Positions 48,501-60,370 of a stretch of DNA of 64,000 nt are shown one piece after another. The notes under the pieces are model-generated. The model did no database searches, had not been told where the DNA came from, and saw nothing but the letters and a program-made list of their open reading frames with translations. The position numbers and the translations under genes were made by a program. Every line of letters begins with the position of its first letter. Position 1 is the stretch's first letter. The stretch comes from Gelatoporia subvermispora B (lineage: Eukaryota > Basidiomycota > Agaricomycetes > Polyporales > Gelatoporiaceae): positions 798,895-862,894 of the forward strand of contig KB445804.1 of assembly GCA_000320605.2 (NCBI GenBank), written 5' to 3'.

Positions 48501-48696
48501 GCTCTTGCAGCTGAGATGCGATCAGGGCTACCGCTTCCGTCCGGTTCAGCTGCAGTCCTCGAGCTAGGCGTTTCTGAGCTAGAAAGCCGGCCTAGACATA
48601 GACATCTATGTTATCGCCGTTTAACTGAGTAGTCGCAAGGAGTCCACAAACTTGATGCAGCAGGAGCTTGTCCACTTCTCTAGGAGAGATGCGCAT
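45525..48696 (-). CDS. URE1: Urease (single-chain fungal type)
   Basis: The start [15 protein letters not shown] at 48696 is followed, after an intron, by [16 protein letters not shown], the gamma-subunit-like region. The beta-like region ([26 protein letters not shown]) and alpha-like catalytic region follow, about 830 aa in more than ten exons. Active-site landmarks are [10 protein letters not shown] (nickel His), [15 protein letters not shown] (carbamylated Lys), [13 protein letters not shown] and [20 protein letters not shown] (His ligands), MVCHHLD (catalytic His) and [13 protein letters not shown] (Asp ligand). It hydrolyses urea to ammonia and carbamate using two Ni(II). No Ure accessory (UreD/F/G) gene is nearby, as usual in fungi. 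Confidence 0.95.
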
Positions 48697-49838
48697 CGTC
48701 GAAGTTGCAGCACCAGAGACAAGATATGGGCCAGCTCTTTTTCCAGGGACACGGACAGCTTCCGAGAGGGGCTATCGCCTGCTGCAAGCAGTTGAAGCCC
48801 TGGCGAACGTGCCTTGGCCAGGTCTGGGGAAAGCATCCGTGAGATAAGATTCCTTGCCCCGCTGCGGCACGATAAGATCCAGATCTGCGCCTCGTGTTGA
48901 TCGTGCCCTCCAAAATTTGGCCACAAGTGCCTCGTTGCTTCTTCCCATTTCCTTCTCTCTGCGTTCATGTCCTACCTGCGCTGTCTGGTCTTTTTCTGGC
49001 CCTGCTGCCTGCGTGCTGCTACACCGAAGGATGCTATCAATTCGACTTGTTCAATTTCAAACTAGGCACACGCCCTATCTCTTGATGCCTGATGTCTGCT
49101 GGGTGTAACTGGCCTGTCGTTCTCGAACCACCCTTCGTCCTTACAGCTTGTCATCGTCGGAGCTGATAGTTCAAGCTGTCCTGCTTCATCCAGCTCACGA
49201 ATACTTCTGCGTGGGTGTTTCGATTGACTTTGGAGCTAGAACCTACAGCGCGTCGATCTCCACCGGCCGTCCGTTCTGTCTAGCGTCTTGATACAGATGT
49301 GATGCCTGCAGTCCATCATGCATCACGACTCCCAAGCGGCTGAGACTGTCTTGTTCTGGGAACAGTCCCGATTTACGTGGTGCTATCAAGTGATTGTTCA
49401 TCTCATCACTTGACTACCATCCGTAATATGGGTCGAACGCGTCGGGATCCGGCGCTGGACAGCCATACGGGCATATATCACGCGCGAGTTGAGGCTGCGT
49501 GAGTGCTCAATGTCTCGGATCGGAACACGGAGGCGTGGAGGCAGCGTGTACGGCCTGCGGACCATTGCGGAGCCGAAGTGTTGGCCAAAGTGGACACTGC
49601 CGCCCGCACCTTTTTCGGAGAAACGGGTCACGTGCTGCCACTCTCTCGGCTTCAAATGGGACGCATGCCCAGGCTCCGCGCCCCACAGACCGCAGTCCTT
49701 TCACTCCCCTCCTCGCAACCCCCACACCCCGTGCAGGCGCACCTCCAATACCTCCCCTCCTATATGTCCTGCGCTGTCGCGTCCTCGGTCGAGAGCCTCT
49801 CATTCGTTTGCAGCGGTCCCCACAATCGGAAACGCACT
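48697..49838. other. Intergenic, divergent 5' regions (urease / hypothetical)
   Basis: This 1.14-kb gap lies between the urease start and the small plus-strand gene. The long open frame extending upstream of 49839 is judged leader rather than coding because its composition changes at the methionine at 49839. No other feature seen. Confidence 0.4.
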
Positions 49839-50411
49839 ATGTCTTTCTCTACTCCCTCTCAAGAGCGACACGGGCGGAAGCTGCAGCGGACAGGTTCCTA
49901 CCTCTCGCTGGCTGACATGCAAGCTGCCCCCGAAACTCCTCTATATGGTCGCAGAGGTGCATCGCAGCGAACAACTCGCTCCTCCAGGGAGCAACGCCGT
50001 CGAGCGCCTGCGCCCCAGCCAGTGGCGGTAACCCCAGCGGCACCGCCGCCATCTGTTACCACCTCCTTCACGTTGACAACTCCGCCGTCCCGTGCTTCTT
50101 CCCCCCTTGCGCCGCAACGCTGCCCGAGACCCGCTCGAGCCTGTTTCCCGCGCTCAAAACCCGAGCCCGACCTATATCGTGTGGCAATCACCACCCGCAT
50201 GCGCAAGTCGCCGGAGGGACAGAAAATTTTGCACATGGGGCCGCGGTTAGCGTTGTCCATCTTGACCGCAACAAAGGACCTGGAGAGGATGGTTGCTGCG
50301 CAGAGGGAGCGGGAAGGCGACGTTGCCATGACAGGCGCCGAGGGGACGCTGAGTAATTCGTGGGTCGTTGTTCCAGGCGAAGATTGGGAGATGGTCGACT
50401 GTGGCGCGTGA
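49839..50411 (+). CDS. Hypothetical protein, 190 aa
   Basis: The frame is open from 49503, but the Met at 49839 (MSFSTPSQERHGRKLQRTGS) is preferred because protein-like composition starts there. The product is basic and Ser/Pro/Thr-rich, with an ordered-looking C-terminal third (KSPEGQKILHMGPRLALSIL) ending SWVVVPGEDWEMVDCGA. A similar short tryptophan-containing end suggests a conserved peptide motif, but I recognise no family. Confidence 0.6.
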   Translation: MSFSTPSQERHGRKLQRTGSYLSLADMQAAPETPLYGRRGASQRTTRSSREQRRRAPAPQPVAVTPAAPPPSVTTSFTLTTPPSRASSPLAPQRCPRPARACFPRSKPEPDLYRVAITTRMRKSPEGQKILHMGPRLALSILTATKDLERMVAAQREREGDVAMTGAEGTLSNSWVVVPGEDWEMVDCGA

Positions 50412-51157
50412 GCGGTCCAGAGCATCGCTTCACATCTCGGGCTGGCTAGGGCTGGCTGCAGCCGGGCTCGACTATGACGAGGAAGATTCATTTGGCCGGC
50501 AGGGAGATACCGCGAGCTGGTCCTTGTCTTTCGCTGGTTTTCGTGGCCTTTTTGTTACGGCCGGTTTTCACGAGTACTCTAACATCTTTTAGTCTATCTC
50601 GATACGACAACCCTAAGTTCTATGTCATCATACCGGGACAATGTAGCTCATGATTTGTATAACATCTTGTAGTAGCTTGCGAGGATAAAAGGATGCGCTT
50701 TCACGTGAAATTCGTACTGGTGCTTAGATCCCAATGTCACGTACCACCTTCTCATCATTCCAAAGCATTTTTGGTGCATTGCTTCGTCCGACGCAAGACG
50801 CGAAACGTCGTATGTTGTGCTTGTCATTTAGACTATGAATTGGCGCCGCGAGGTGTCGAAATGACGATGAAGTGCCCAAAGCCGCGAGAGGCACGCCGCA
50901 CGATGACGTCCCCTGGCGCTCGTCGATCGCGAACTTGCCGCGTTCGCCGCGTGTTCAAGTCGACCTCCCGTTCTCGAGGTCGACTCCGTTAGATAGCCCC
51001 CTCTTTTACTCCATGTTAACCGCAACTCAGGTTGACTGACTGAGACTTGTGCGACATTACCGTCCTCCCGTGGCTGGCAGCGGGCGTCCTGCGTTGCGTA
51101 GGCTATAGCATCTGGACACCACAGTGATTGGCAAGCACACAAGACAGCTAGCGTTCC
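50412..51157. other. Intergenic upstream of the phospholipase gene
   Basis: A 746-bp gap with no supported gene. It includes the 9-bp inverted repeat at 50959-50984, about 175 bp before the phospholipase start. Confidence 0.4.
50959..50984. repeat. Perfect 9-bp inverted repeat
   Basis: GTCGACCTC and GAGGTCGAC are separated by 8 nt, able to form a hairpin. It lies in intergenic DNA upstream of the phospholipase gene; a dyad binding site or chance are both possible. Confidence 0.55.
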
Positions 51158-54100
51158 ATGACATTGCTCTGTCCTCGACTGCGCCCTCGTATAATATCGC
51201 CATCTTCAATTCTAACGTTTCGCGCGTCCACCAGAAGCATTCAGCTGTCACCGCACGCGACTGCCAGGCAGAATGCAGGACAAGCGCCCCGTGGTATGTT
51301 CTCATCCAGTCATCTATCGTTCCCAGCTGACTATATGCGGACGTAAAGCTACATGCACCGGATGGGCATCCCTGCTCGCCGCTTGTGCCGCACTTTCCAT
51401 AGGGGCAGTCCATGTTACTGGTTGGCGCAAATTACATGCAGACGCGCCACCCGACCGACGTCGCCGCCGTAGTGTGAGCATTCTGTTCAAATTCCGCATG
51501 CTTCCGTTTCATACATCTCTACAGGATGATGGTTCGCAATCTGTTCCGCCTCCGATCTCGGAGGAAAGAGACACCAGCCATGGTCCAAACGTAAGCGAGC
51601 ATGCATTGTTGCGAGGATCACGGACGCTTATCCGTATATCCTGCTGCCCTGAATGGCGCGTCACTATATGCACAGGTAAGCCTCATCAACGCAAAAACCT
51701 CACCACTGCGTTGACATTGTCACCCCACAAGCTGGACTGGCGTGGTCTTACGTTCCTCAAATATTCAGAATCTGTCCAGGCCATATCTGATGCCATTTCC
51801 TCCTGGACATGGCCGTCGACACCAGACTTTTCAGAGCTGCAAGCCCGTTTCAATGCTCTCCTGCTTGAGTTAGGGCTCGGACCGGGGTCATTGTATTCTG
51901 ATTTGGTAGACGGACCTCCAGATCTGGACGTTAATCCTGAATGTGAATGGGACGCGGAGGTGCGGCTTGGCGACGACTTGTGCCTCGCAGAAAGAGCCTT
52001 TTTGCAGGCCCGCGCTCAGCGGATGCGTTCCGCCTTTGCGGCGTTCATCGGTGTACCAGTGAGCGAAGTAGATGAGCGCGACATACCTGTAGTCGCAATA
52101 GCAGGTTCGGGTGGAGGTGAGTATAATACAACCATCTAAAAAGCTCATCTCAACGCGCCACTTGCGATGTCCCCAGGTTACCGTGCAATGCTGAACACGC
52201 TCGGTGCGCTTTCGGCGGCGCACCGCCTTGGTTTCCTCGACTGCGTTACTTACCTTTCCGGGGTGTCAGGTATACTTCACTCAGATTGTGCGCATATACA
52301 TGCTGAACACGTCGATGTAGGGAGTTGCTGGGCTCTGGGTGCTATATATTCCGGCGTCGCGGGGTCTGTTGATCCCGACAGCGCCGCAGCTCATGTGCGG
52401 GACCGCATACAAACTAGTTATCTTGACACTGCTACATTTGATGCGTTGATCAACCCTCCGACTAATAAGGTGAGTCTTGCTCAGGTGGCATTGTACGAGC
52501 CGTTGATGACCTCTCGTCGACGCGGTGCACCGCAACTATACGAATCGTTAGTATTTGCTGGTAGGTGCGCCCAAAGCATGGCAGACGCATTGTAACGCTT
52601 ACAAGGGTGCAGTCTGGGATTATCCGTAAGGCTGCAGGACCGGCCGGAATGGTCTCCCTAGTGGACGTATACGGCACGCTGATATCATCAAGGTTGTTTG
52701 TCCCGAGCAACGTGCGGTCACTAGATCCCCGCTGGCTTTCGATGCACCATTTCCGCCTCAATGTAGATGCAGGGACTCTCCCGCTTCCCATCTTCTGTGC
52801 TATCCAATATGGTACGTCCTTGCTGACATTGCGACATGTATTGATAACCGAGTTTTACACGGATGATCAGCTACTCCACCAGAGCAAGTGCAGGCTCTCA
52901 AAGAGGTGAGGCAAGAGAAAGACAAGAGTGGCACACTGAAGGAAAAAGGCGACCTCAGTCGCCAAGAGGGACACCTTGAAGAACAAACACGATTTCTATG
53001 GTACGAGTTTACGCCGTATGAGATTGGATGTGACGAAATTGGCGGTTTGTTGCCTCACTCCACCGCGGAAGCTCTCAACTGAATAGTGTCCAGCATGGAT
53101 ACCTTCTTGGGCGCTGGGCCGTCAATTTGAGAGTGGCCGCAATATTGAACGTCGCGTAAGCGGGCACCGTCTGATTCGAATCCTAATTAACTGCAGTGTG
53201 TTGTGCAGCCGGAAATCAGTTTTACTATTCTGATGGGGTGAGTACTGTTGGCTACAACGTTACATTATATGAACAGATCATCGGCACAGAATTTTTGGTT
53301 CCGCATTCTGTGCTTCACTGAAGGTATCTTGCCACATGCCAGTTATGCCGGCACATATGCTCACATTGAGGTGACTTGCAGCTCTACTTCAACGAAATTC
53401 GACCAACGTTGCAAGCGCTGCCAATACAGCTTATCAAATGGCTGGAAGAGATTATCACGGACAACGAGCGAGATTTGGAATTGATTCATCCGGTATTTCC
53501 GGATCAGGTTATTAGGCCTTTTATGACGAGTGGATCTCGACTGAGCTATCTATTGTTGCAATAGCTTCCGAACTTCCTGAAGGGCTTAGATGGCCAGCTT
53601 CGTGATGGAAGCCCCCCTGACATCACCGAAAGGAACAGCCTGGCATTTATGGTAAGGAGTTCTATTGATTCAGTACACGTCAATCTAACCATACCTCCAG
53701 GACGCTGGAGGTATGTACCAACCCGCTTTTTGCACTGCGACGAGTCGGCTCACGTTCGGCATGCAGCGGATCTGAATATACCATACTATCCTTTGTTGCG
53801 AAGAAACGTAGACTGTATCGTCGCGTTGGACGCAAGCGCCGACTCTCAGGTATGCGATTTGAAATCTCACGTTAGCGCATGGCTGAGCACAATGCAGGAT
53901 CTCTGGTTCACACGGGCGGAAGGTGATTTGGTAGCGCCATTCCCGCATCCGTCTGGCTGACAATCAGTCAGACATGGCCGCTAGACGTGGATTACGGACG
54001 TGGCCACGCGGTGCCGGCTGGCCTGCGCAGGTGCAGTCAGCAGATCCGACCCCGGGATCCGGTGAAAGAGCCGGAAACCCATCGTCTGCAGAGGAAGCGA

Positions 54101-54704
54101 GCAATGTCAAGCTAGCTCGTACGCAAGAGTCGGCTCTCGCGAAGCAAACGGATAAGCAGGAGATGACGGAGCGGCGCAATCTACCGGAAGGTATGTTCCG
54201 TGCAGTGTGTGCGTGGAAGTGTATCAAATTGTCGGTGCGCAGCCACAGATGAGGGGCAGCCTCGTGCTCCCCCGCTGAGTACATGCGAAGTATGGATCGG
54301 CTCGTCCAGGGCTGATGAGACAGCCTCATGCCGGTTGGACGACCTGGACGAGGAAACGCTGCTGCGTCGCGACGGACTGGGCGTTGTGTATATTCCCCTG
54401 ATGCCCAACGACCGGGCCGCTCCGGGTTTCGACCCTTTCGTGGTGTCCACGTGGAGGCGGGAAGTGTCGTCGACTGAAAGCGACCAGCTCCTCACCGTCT
54501 CTGCTGTGAGTGGTTTTGCGCCTGCGTAGCCCGAGTGATTGCATCTCATGGACGTGACAGGCCAACTTTTCAGAAAGCAAGGATAAACTAACCAGGCTTC
54601 TTCGGGCGGTTTGGGTTCGCAAGAAAACGGAAAGGAAAAGCAAGGAGAAGAAGGAGCGTCTTCGACGTATACGTCGGCGGTTTCGAGAACATTTCCAGTT
54701 GTGA
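51158..54704 (+). CDS. cPLA2-type phospholipase/lysophospholipase with presequence-like N-terminus
   Basis: Joined exons run from ATG 51158 to TGA 54704. Residues 1-45 (MTLLCPRLRPRIISPSSILT..) are rich in Arg/Ser/Leu with no acidic residue, then a hydrophobic segment GWASLLAACAALSIGAVHV: a mitochondrial presequence plus membrane anchor is inferred. The lysophospholipase (PLA2_B) catalytic domain has VVAIAGSGGGYRAMLNTLGA, the nucleophile elbow LSGVSGSCWALGA (split by an intron at 52269-52318) and the catalytic Asp motif DAGADLNIPYYPLLRR. A long C-terminal region after GLRTWPRGAGWPAQVQS is polar and ends in a basic tail (RKKTERKSKEKK). It likely cleaves acyl chains from phospholipids. Confidence 0.85.
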
Positions 54705-54860
54705 AGCATAGCTGAATACATCCGTTGCGTAATTCTACACTTACAATCCGCTCCGAATTCTACACACGACATATATCAACAAGCGGTTCTTTTGCAATAC
54801 CTTTTTGTGGCGTTCATCGACATCATTCACGCCGTCGATGGCATGTTTATAGGTGGCTCA

Positions 54861-55923
54861 CTACGCGGTTCTCAGCACTCGCTCGAGCGGCGAGCCCATC
54901 TCTTCAGGATTGCCGACCCATCGGACGATTTGGTCTCGTGTAGTGATGATGAACGCTAGTAAACACGACTACGTCAGATAGGGATGTTGACATCACGGGA
55001 GGCATGAGCACCTAAAGGTATTGACAGGTTCTGACTAGGCTCAAAGATGGCTGTTTAACCTATGGCATTAGGACTCGAAACAAAGCGCCTATCACGTACT
55101 CACACTCGATTGCGATGCGGTTGACGTCAACGTATATTGGGTAATTCATATCGTTGCGTGCTTGAACGAACTGTTTGACACTCGCCACGTTTGCGTTAGC
55201 GTTGGAGAAAATTCCCTCGTGGTTGAACGTAATCAATTTGACGTCGGATTGGGTGGATGCAAGTTCTGATAGATGGTTGGATTCGGCTAAACAGGGCTAA
55301 CGGCGCGAGTCGACTCAGTGAGAGACTGAGAGCAGGACCGCTGATCAAACATACACGGCACCACCTGCCAGGCACCGATCAGCGCAGGCATAAAACCATT
55401 CGCGGGAACGCACGTACGACGCCCAAAACTCGAGTATGAGGACTCTTCTGCCTCTCCATCCTTCCTTGCCCGGCTTGACACACTCGAACGTGCCGTTGTC
55501 CAGCCAACTTAGGTCAACTCGCTTGCCAAGCAGTGGGCTTTTCCAGCCAGGCCGTAGGAACGGAGGCGGGCCCTTCTTGAGCTGCTCCTCAAGCACGTTC
55601 CACGGGGGGAGCTGTGCTCTCTGCCAGACGCTCTCGAGAATAGCCGGTGGATATCTCGACTTGAAGCGTGCTACCGGCGACCAATTAGCAAATCAAACCC
55701 ACTTTGGGGGAAGGCTAATCTGACCAACGGCCGAGTCCCACCGCGCTGTTGCAGCAGAGGCGTCAGGACATTAATCGAAGTACCAATTGAGTAAGGCTCT
55801 ATCACACTAACCCTGATCCCATCTGTCCTCATACAGGTCTTGAAATATTGACCAGATATTTGCTCTAAAATCATTCAGAGCTATTGTCTCCCGGGAAGAC
55901 TCAGAGGCTCGCGCATTCGCCAT
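54861..55923 (-). CDS. Thioredoxin-like (redoxin/AhpC-TSA type) protein
   Basis: From ATG 55923 (MANARASESSRETIAL) to the stop at 54861, six or so exons give about 265 aa. The redoxin fold is seen in GKRVDLSWLDNGTFECVKPG, RVLILEFWASWCRVCLISG (CxxC active site, split by an intron), VKLITFNHEGIF, MNYPIYVDVNRIAIE and TTRDQIVRWVGNPEEMGSPL. The sequence around the first junction needs an intron of about 140 nt and is the least certain. The protein lacks a signal peptide; a cytosolic thiol-disulfide or peroxidase-like role is inferred. It is convergent with the phospholipase gene, separated by 156 bp. Confidence 0.8.
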
Positions 55924-56203
55924 GGAGGGCTGTAGCCTGTATAGGGCCAAGGACGTAGGATGTGGTGAGTTTGGCAGCCATTCGCTGGTCGTATAAAAGC
56001 ATCCATCACGAGCGCCATGGAACAGAGACCGGCGACTCTATTGTGTGTCTTCGGGCGGCACGAGGCTGATGACTGTCCATGCGTAGCGGCGTGACTGTCT
56101 GAACACTCGCAAGTCTCGATCTCTCAATTTATCAAACCCGGTGTGGCGCGCAGTCATTCAAGCGAACGTGGGAAAGATCGAAGGTTGAATAGACAAAAAA
56201 AGC

Positions 56204-56275
56204 TGGACGTTGAGGGGTTTGAACCCTCGACCTCACGCATGCAAAGCGTGCGCGCTACCACTGTGCCAAACGCCC
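56204..56275 (-). tRNA. tRNA-Ala (TGC anticodon)
   Basis: The minus strand forms a 72-nt cloverleaf without an intron: acceptor GGGCGTT/AACGTCC (one G-U pair) with discriminator A, D arm TGGCACAGTGGTAGCGC, anticodon arm CACGC-TTTGCAT-GCGTG (anticodon TGC), T arm GAGGGTTCAAACCCCTC. Confidence 0.95.
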
Positions 56276-56780
56276 ATATTGGTCTGTTCCGGTTGTCACA
56301 CTATGATATGCCGTCCTGCGTCGTTTGCCATAACACCGAACGATACACTCTCCAGACAGTCTGACAGCCCGTTGCCGTGAACCTCCGAATACAGGCGCTT
56401 ATATACTTTTGAACTTCGTGAAACGAATGGCATTCTTGCGAAACGCGTCCTAGGAAACCATTCCACAGCCTTCTATTCTTTTGCGCATCTCGAAGCCCAC
56501 ACCGAAAGACAATCGAACACCGGCGGAGCCATCGATGTATACATTTGCCTGGTACGGAATCATTACATACAGACCGATGTTTACAGGGTTGCGAACCAGA
56601 ATACAGAAGTGGATACTAATACATCCAAATTCATCAAGAACCCTTCGAGAGAGACAGAAGTAACAGTCCGATGTCGCCCAAAATGCCATGAGTGGATTGG
56701 AAGGTGCGCCGGGATCAGAGGGACCATGGTGTGCCAGCGCAAATTGGCGTCCGCAGGCACATTCTTGGTGACATGAGACA
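56276..56780. other. Intergenic between tRNA-Ala and DUF1295 gene
   Basis: A 505-bp stretch. Minus-strand frames continue past the DUF1295 stop but have no domain content, so this is read as its 3' region. Confidence 0.4.
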
Positions 56781-58492
56781 TCACCCTCGACTTCCCCAGG
56801 GCCAGAAGATGGGTACTGTCCTGCGGAACCGCACCGTGGATGAGATCGTCGCCAAGTTATATCACTCCAAGCACCAAGAATAGATGTGGAAGCCCGAGAA
56901 GGGCATGTGAAGCGCACGATTGGATTATAAATGGGCATATGAGCAAGTTGTGACTGACCTTTTGTACTCCTGCCACTCGGGATCCTTGCCGAACTTCTTG
57001 TCAGCGGACTCCTGATAGAGGTGACGATGACGGCATTTCAGAGTTGATCACGATAAGAAACTCTCAGCTCACCTCCAGAGGCGGTACACCAGAGATGTAG
57101 CGTAGGAGCACCCACATGATCAACGGACTCGCCGCGGTCCATAGCCAAGTAGAAGCGGGGAAGTATGTGCTGCGCAGCGAAGGGACGGAGAGGAGCCAGA
57201 TGCCCGTCCAAAGGCCGACTTCACCCACGTAGCTGAAGTCAAGACAACAAGAGGGTTAGATTGCGATACCGGCCTTCCGGACCTCGAGAGAAGAAGACGA
57301 TGGGAACACATCAGACAAGCAGCGCGAAGAGGGCCATGGGTGTTGCCCGACCTGGTCTTGCATATTACCTATCAGAGGCAACAAACCCCCGCATACTAGC
57401 GCCAGACCCCGTGTAGAATAGGCCATAAATCGGGATGCATACTTTGGATGACGGCTGATGCTCCATAGTCCCGATCGGATGAACTTTTCGTGATGTTGTT
57501 TTCCATCTTTGGCCCGCCGCCAGGCAGACTTCTGATAGTCGGCCACTGCGCAAGCAGCACGAAGTCAATAAGCGAACGCGTGGTCGGTCATTTCGCGGCC
57601 ATGAGGACGGAGTAATCGATGCGTATGAACATATGCGACAGGAATGTTGAGCGTTCGCTTTGCGAGGGTGAAGGGGCGGTCTCACCAATTTCAAAGAGCC
57701 AAGATCCAGCAAACAAGGCGACCGCGTAGTAATCAAGAAGTTCGAGGGAAGGCTGAGCCTTAGACGGCATTATGTTCACCTGCCGAGGATGGTCACATTA
57801 GATGGTGGCATGAGACCTTGTCAACGATCCGGCATGTTCCAAAGGCAATGTCCGCACCAGGTAAACAGGAAGACCGACGAGGACGTTCCAAAAAGCTGTC
57901 AAATCGGTGACATTCAACTCAGTCGAGTCCCGGAAGTGGTTATATGCGTCTGATACTGACCTTGGCCGATCCAATACCCTGTGAATTTCACCGGCTGGTG
58001 TTTCACTTCTTCGAAGAAGGAATTGCCGCCGGATTTAATGGTTCTCTGCGTCGTGCATACTCCTCCTCACTATCAGATTTCACAAGCAGCTATATGCGCA
58101 CCATTCCAAGGAACACGCCTAGTCTGACGCTCCAGCCCACGATCGCGGCATTCAGGAGCATTTGACGTGGCGCCAAACTGGACAGCGGTGGCATTGGAAT
58201 GAATGTCATACCGTTCCAAAACCGCGCCTTTATGTAAGGGTAGTAGAGTGACACGAAGGTCGCGGAAATGAATCCTAGAGCACCACTGAGGTCGTAGAAC
58301 CTGTCATTGGCCTGAGGCACGAATACCATTGCCATGACTGTGCGAAGGTGAACCGCCGTTTGGAGAAATGCGTCTATCGTCAGAACATGGAGCATCGCCC
58401 AGTCACAAGTTATCATAGTCAGAGAACTCGCCTGCCTGTAAACCGAACGCGGTAGCAATAGTGGGCAGGAGTTTAGAGAAGACGCTAGGCAT
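56781..58492 (-). CDS. DUF1295 / steroid 5-alpha-reductase-like membrane protein
   Basis: Exon 1 58492-58432 (MPSVFSKLLPTIATAFGLQA) joins the next exon at 58373 only through a 58-nt intron with a GC donor (GCAG/GCGAGT). Later exons carry FYDLSGALGFISATFVSLYY, GGNSFFEEVKHQPVKFTGYW, LLDYYAVALFAGSWLFEI, ADYQKSAWRRAKDGKQHHEK, FIRSGLWSISRHP and YISGVPPLEESADKKFGKDP, ending EWQEYK-RTVPIFWPWGSRG. These are hallmarks of DUF1295, an integral-membrane branch of the ICMT/5-alpha-reductase superfamily, with about seven membrane segments and the SRHPxY motif for cofactor binding. Substrate unknown. The stop is at 56781. Confidence 0.88.
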
Positions 58493-59056
58493 GTTGACGC
58501 GATAGACTTTTCCATGTTTCTGATATAAGGATATGTGTATTACAGATTCGTGGTTCTGACCCGCACCTGACACCCTCGCTGACTCAGTTCTGCAGAAGCA
58601 GAAGGACTTTTGGAGATGGTATGATAGCGGTTTCTGGGAAACTAGGAGTTCGACGAACAAGTAGAACTTACAGAACGACGCGGTCCACCGTGAACAACGT
58701 TACATACATGACCAAATAAACGCCCAAACATGGCCACGTGATCGCGTCTGGTCCGCCGGATTGGATGCGCGCCGCCGTGCACAAAACCTGCGATACGCAA
58801 ATTTTCGAGCTCAAGCGAGAGTACAGGCGATCGCACTCAAGACGGCTATTGGTTTGTATGTAAAATCAGAAAGTACGTATTATTGAAGTTTTCAATGTAG
58901 TTTTTTTCCCTCACTGCAGAGAAGCCTGCTCCCATCCAATTGGCGCACAACTGATTCTTCGTCCCTTAATTCCATTACACATCCCGTGGGACAAGAGCCA
59001 GTAGTTCTGATGTATACAATCTGAGGCTGTGTGGGAGAGTGCACGGTCTTCTTCCA
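58493..59056. other. Intergenic between DUF1295 and aldo-keto reductase genes
   Basis: A 564-bp gap, AT-rich around 58850-58920. It holds the DUF1295 promoter and the reductase 3' region. No gene seen. Confidence 0.4.
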
Positions 59057-60370
59057 TCAGTCTACACCGACGGGGTTCCAGCTGACCGAGCCTGCGGCGC
59101 CCTGGTCTAACGCATCAATTCTGCCCATATCGTCTAAACTGAGTTCAAAGTCGTATACGTCGGCGTTGGACACAACCCGGCCTAGATTCGAGGACTTTGG
59201 AAGGGGACTAAATCTAGAGAGATAGACTTCAGAGCACGGAAACTCGACAAAAGTAGGGATGCATGACACACCCATGCTGCAGAGACCACCGAATGAGTAT
59301 CTGAGCGACATCCTTGTTATACTGTGAAGCTTGTTTGCGCAACCCTCGATATACTTTGAAAAGGCTATGTCCTCATACCTTCTTCGCGACATCTTGAAGT
59401 ACAGGGTTGTCGGACTGCCCACGGATCAATGGGCAATAAGCCTGCACGACGATGCCGTTCTGTTTGCAGTACTCGACAATCGGCCTCTGTTGACAGAAAG
59501 GATGTAGCTATTGGATTGGAACAGAGGCAATCATGCGGCCAATGATTCAGACCGGTTTAAGAACGACTAAATAGAGACGAATGCGTACCTCGATCTGGTT
59601 GGCTGCGGGAATTTCCAGACCCGCTTCGCGAATTTCCTCGATGTGGTTGACATTGCTGGCCATACGATAGGTGTACTGAGCGACCATGCTCTAACCCATC
59701 TATCAATACGTACTAGTTCGAAACCCCAATTGAGCGCAGCTTTCCGGCTTCTTTGGCGTCAATGAGGGCTTTCCAAGTCGCAAGCCGCTTCTCTTTCCCA
59801 GAAAGTGCACTATGAATGAGGTACAGGTCGACATATTCTAGAATAGATTGTCAGCAAGAATTGGAGAGCAGAATGTGCGTACAGACCAAATCCAAAGCGT
59901 TCTAGAGAATCGTTAACTGCCTGTAGCGTACTCTCGTACCCGTGTTCCGGATGGTAGATCTTGGAAGCTAGTAATGATAGTCAGCTGACGCATACATGAG
60001 GTTAACACAGTCCCACGTACTCACAAACACCTCGCTGCGGGGAATGCCGCTCTGACGCACAGCCTTTCCTACCTCTGCCTCATTCTGGTAGTATCGTGCC
60101 GAGTCGATGTGCCTTGAAGCAAGAAGTACATCGTAATACAGACAGATTAGTACATTAATGGGTTTGACGTGTCGCTACTATACGAACCTGTATCCGCTCT
60201 TTAGAGCAGAAAGACAGGCCGGCCCGCATTCATCATTCTCAAACACACCCAGACCAAGCAGTGGCATATCATGGCCTTGTCAGATTATGATGACGTTAGC
60301 TGTGTTCCGTACGCACACACATATACGCACCAGACAAGAGCCTGACAGGCGAACTCACGGAAAGAGGCAT
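59057..60370 (-). CDS. Aldo-keto reductase
   Basis: Exon 1 ([17 protein letters not shown] 60370) joins [20 protein letters not shown], then six or more exons to the stop at 59057, about 290 aa. The catalytic tetrad of the AKR superfamily is visible: Asp and Tyr in [15 protein letters not shown], Lys in [14 protein letters not shown], His in [22 protein letters not shown]-binding landmarks are [13 protein letters not shown] and [20 protein letters not shown]. Loop composition resembles fungal AKR3-type or glycerol dehydrogenase-like enzymes; substrate is not determinable. It acts as a soluble NADPH-dependent carbonyl reductase. Confidence 0.88.

Noticed and set aside
49503..49838. Upstream extension of the 190-aa hypothetical gene
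   Set aside because: The frame is open, but composition before the Met at 49839 is unlike the downstream protein and lacks any recognisable element, so it is treated as leader.
55985..56000. TATAAAAG on the plus strand
   Set aside because: No supported gene starts downstream on that strand; the neighbouring gene is on the minus strand, where the motif does not serve.
56450..56938. 162-codon minus-strand frame at the end of the DUF1295 gene
   Set aside because: It overlaps the final DUF1295 intron and exon in another frame; the spliced DUF1295 end (TVPIFWPWGSRG) explains the region better.
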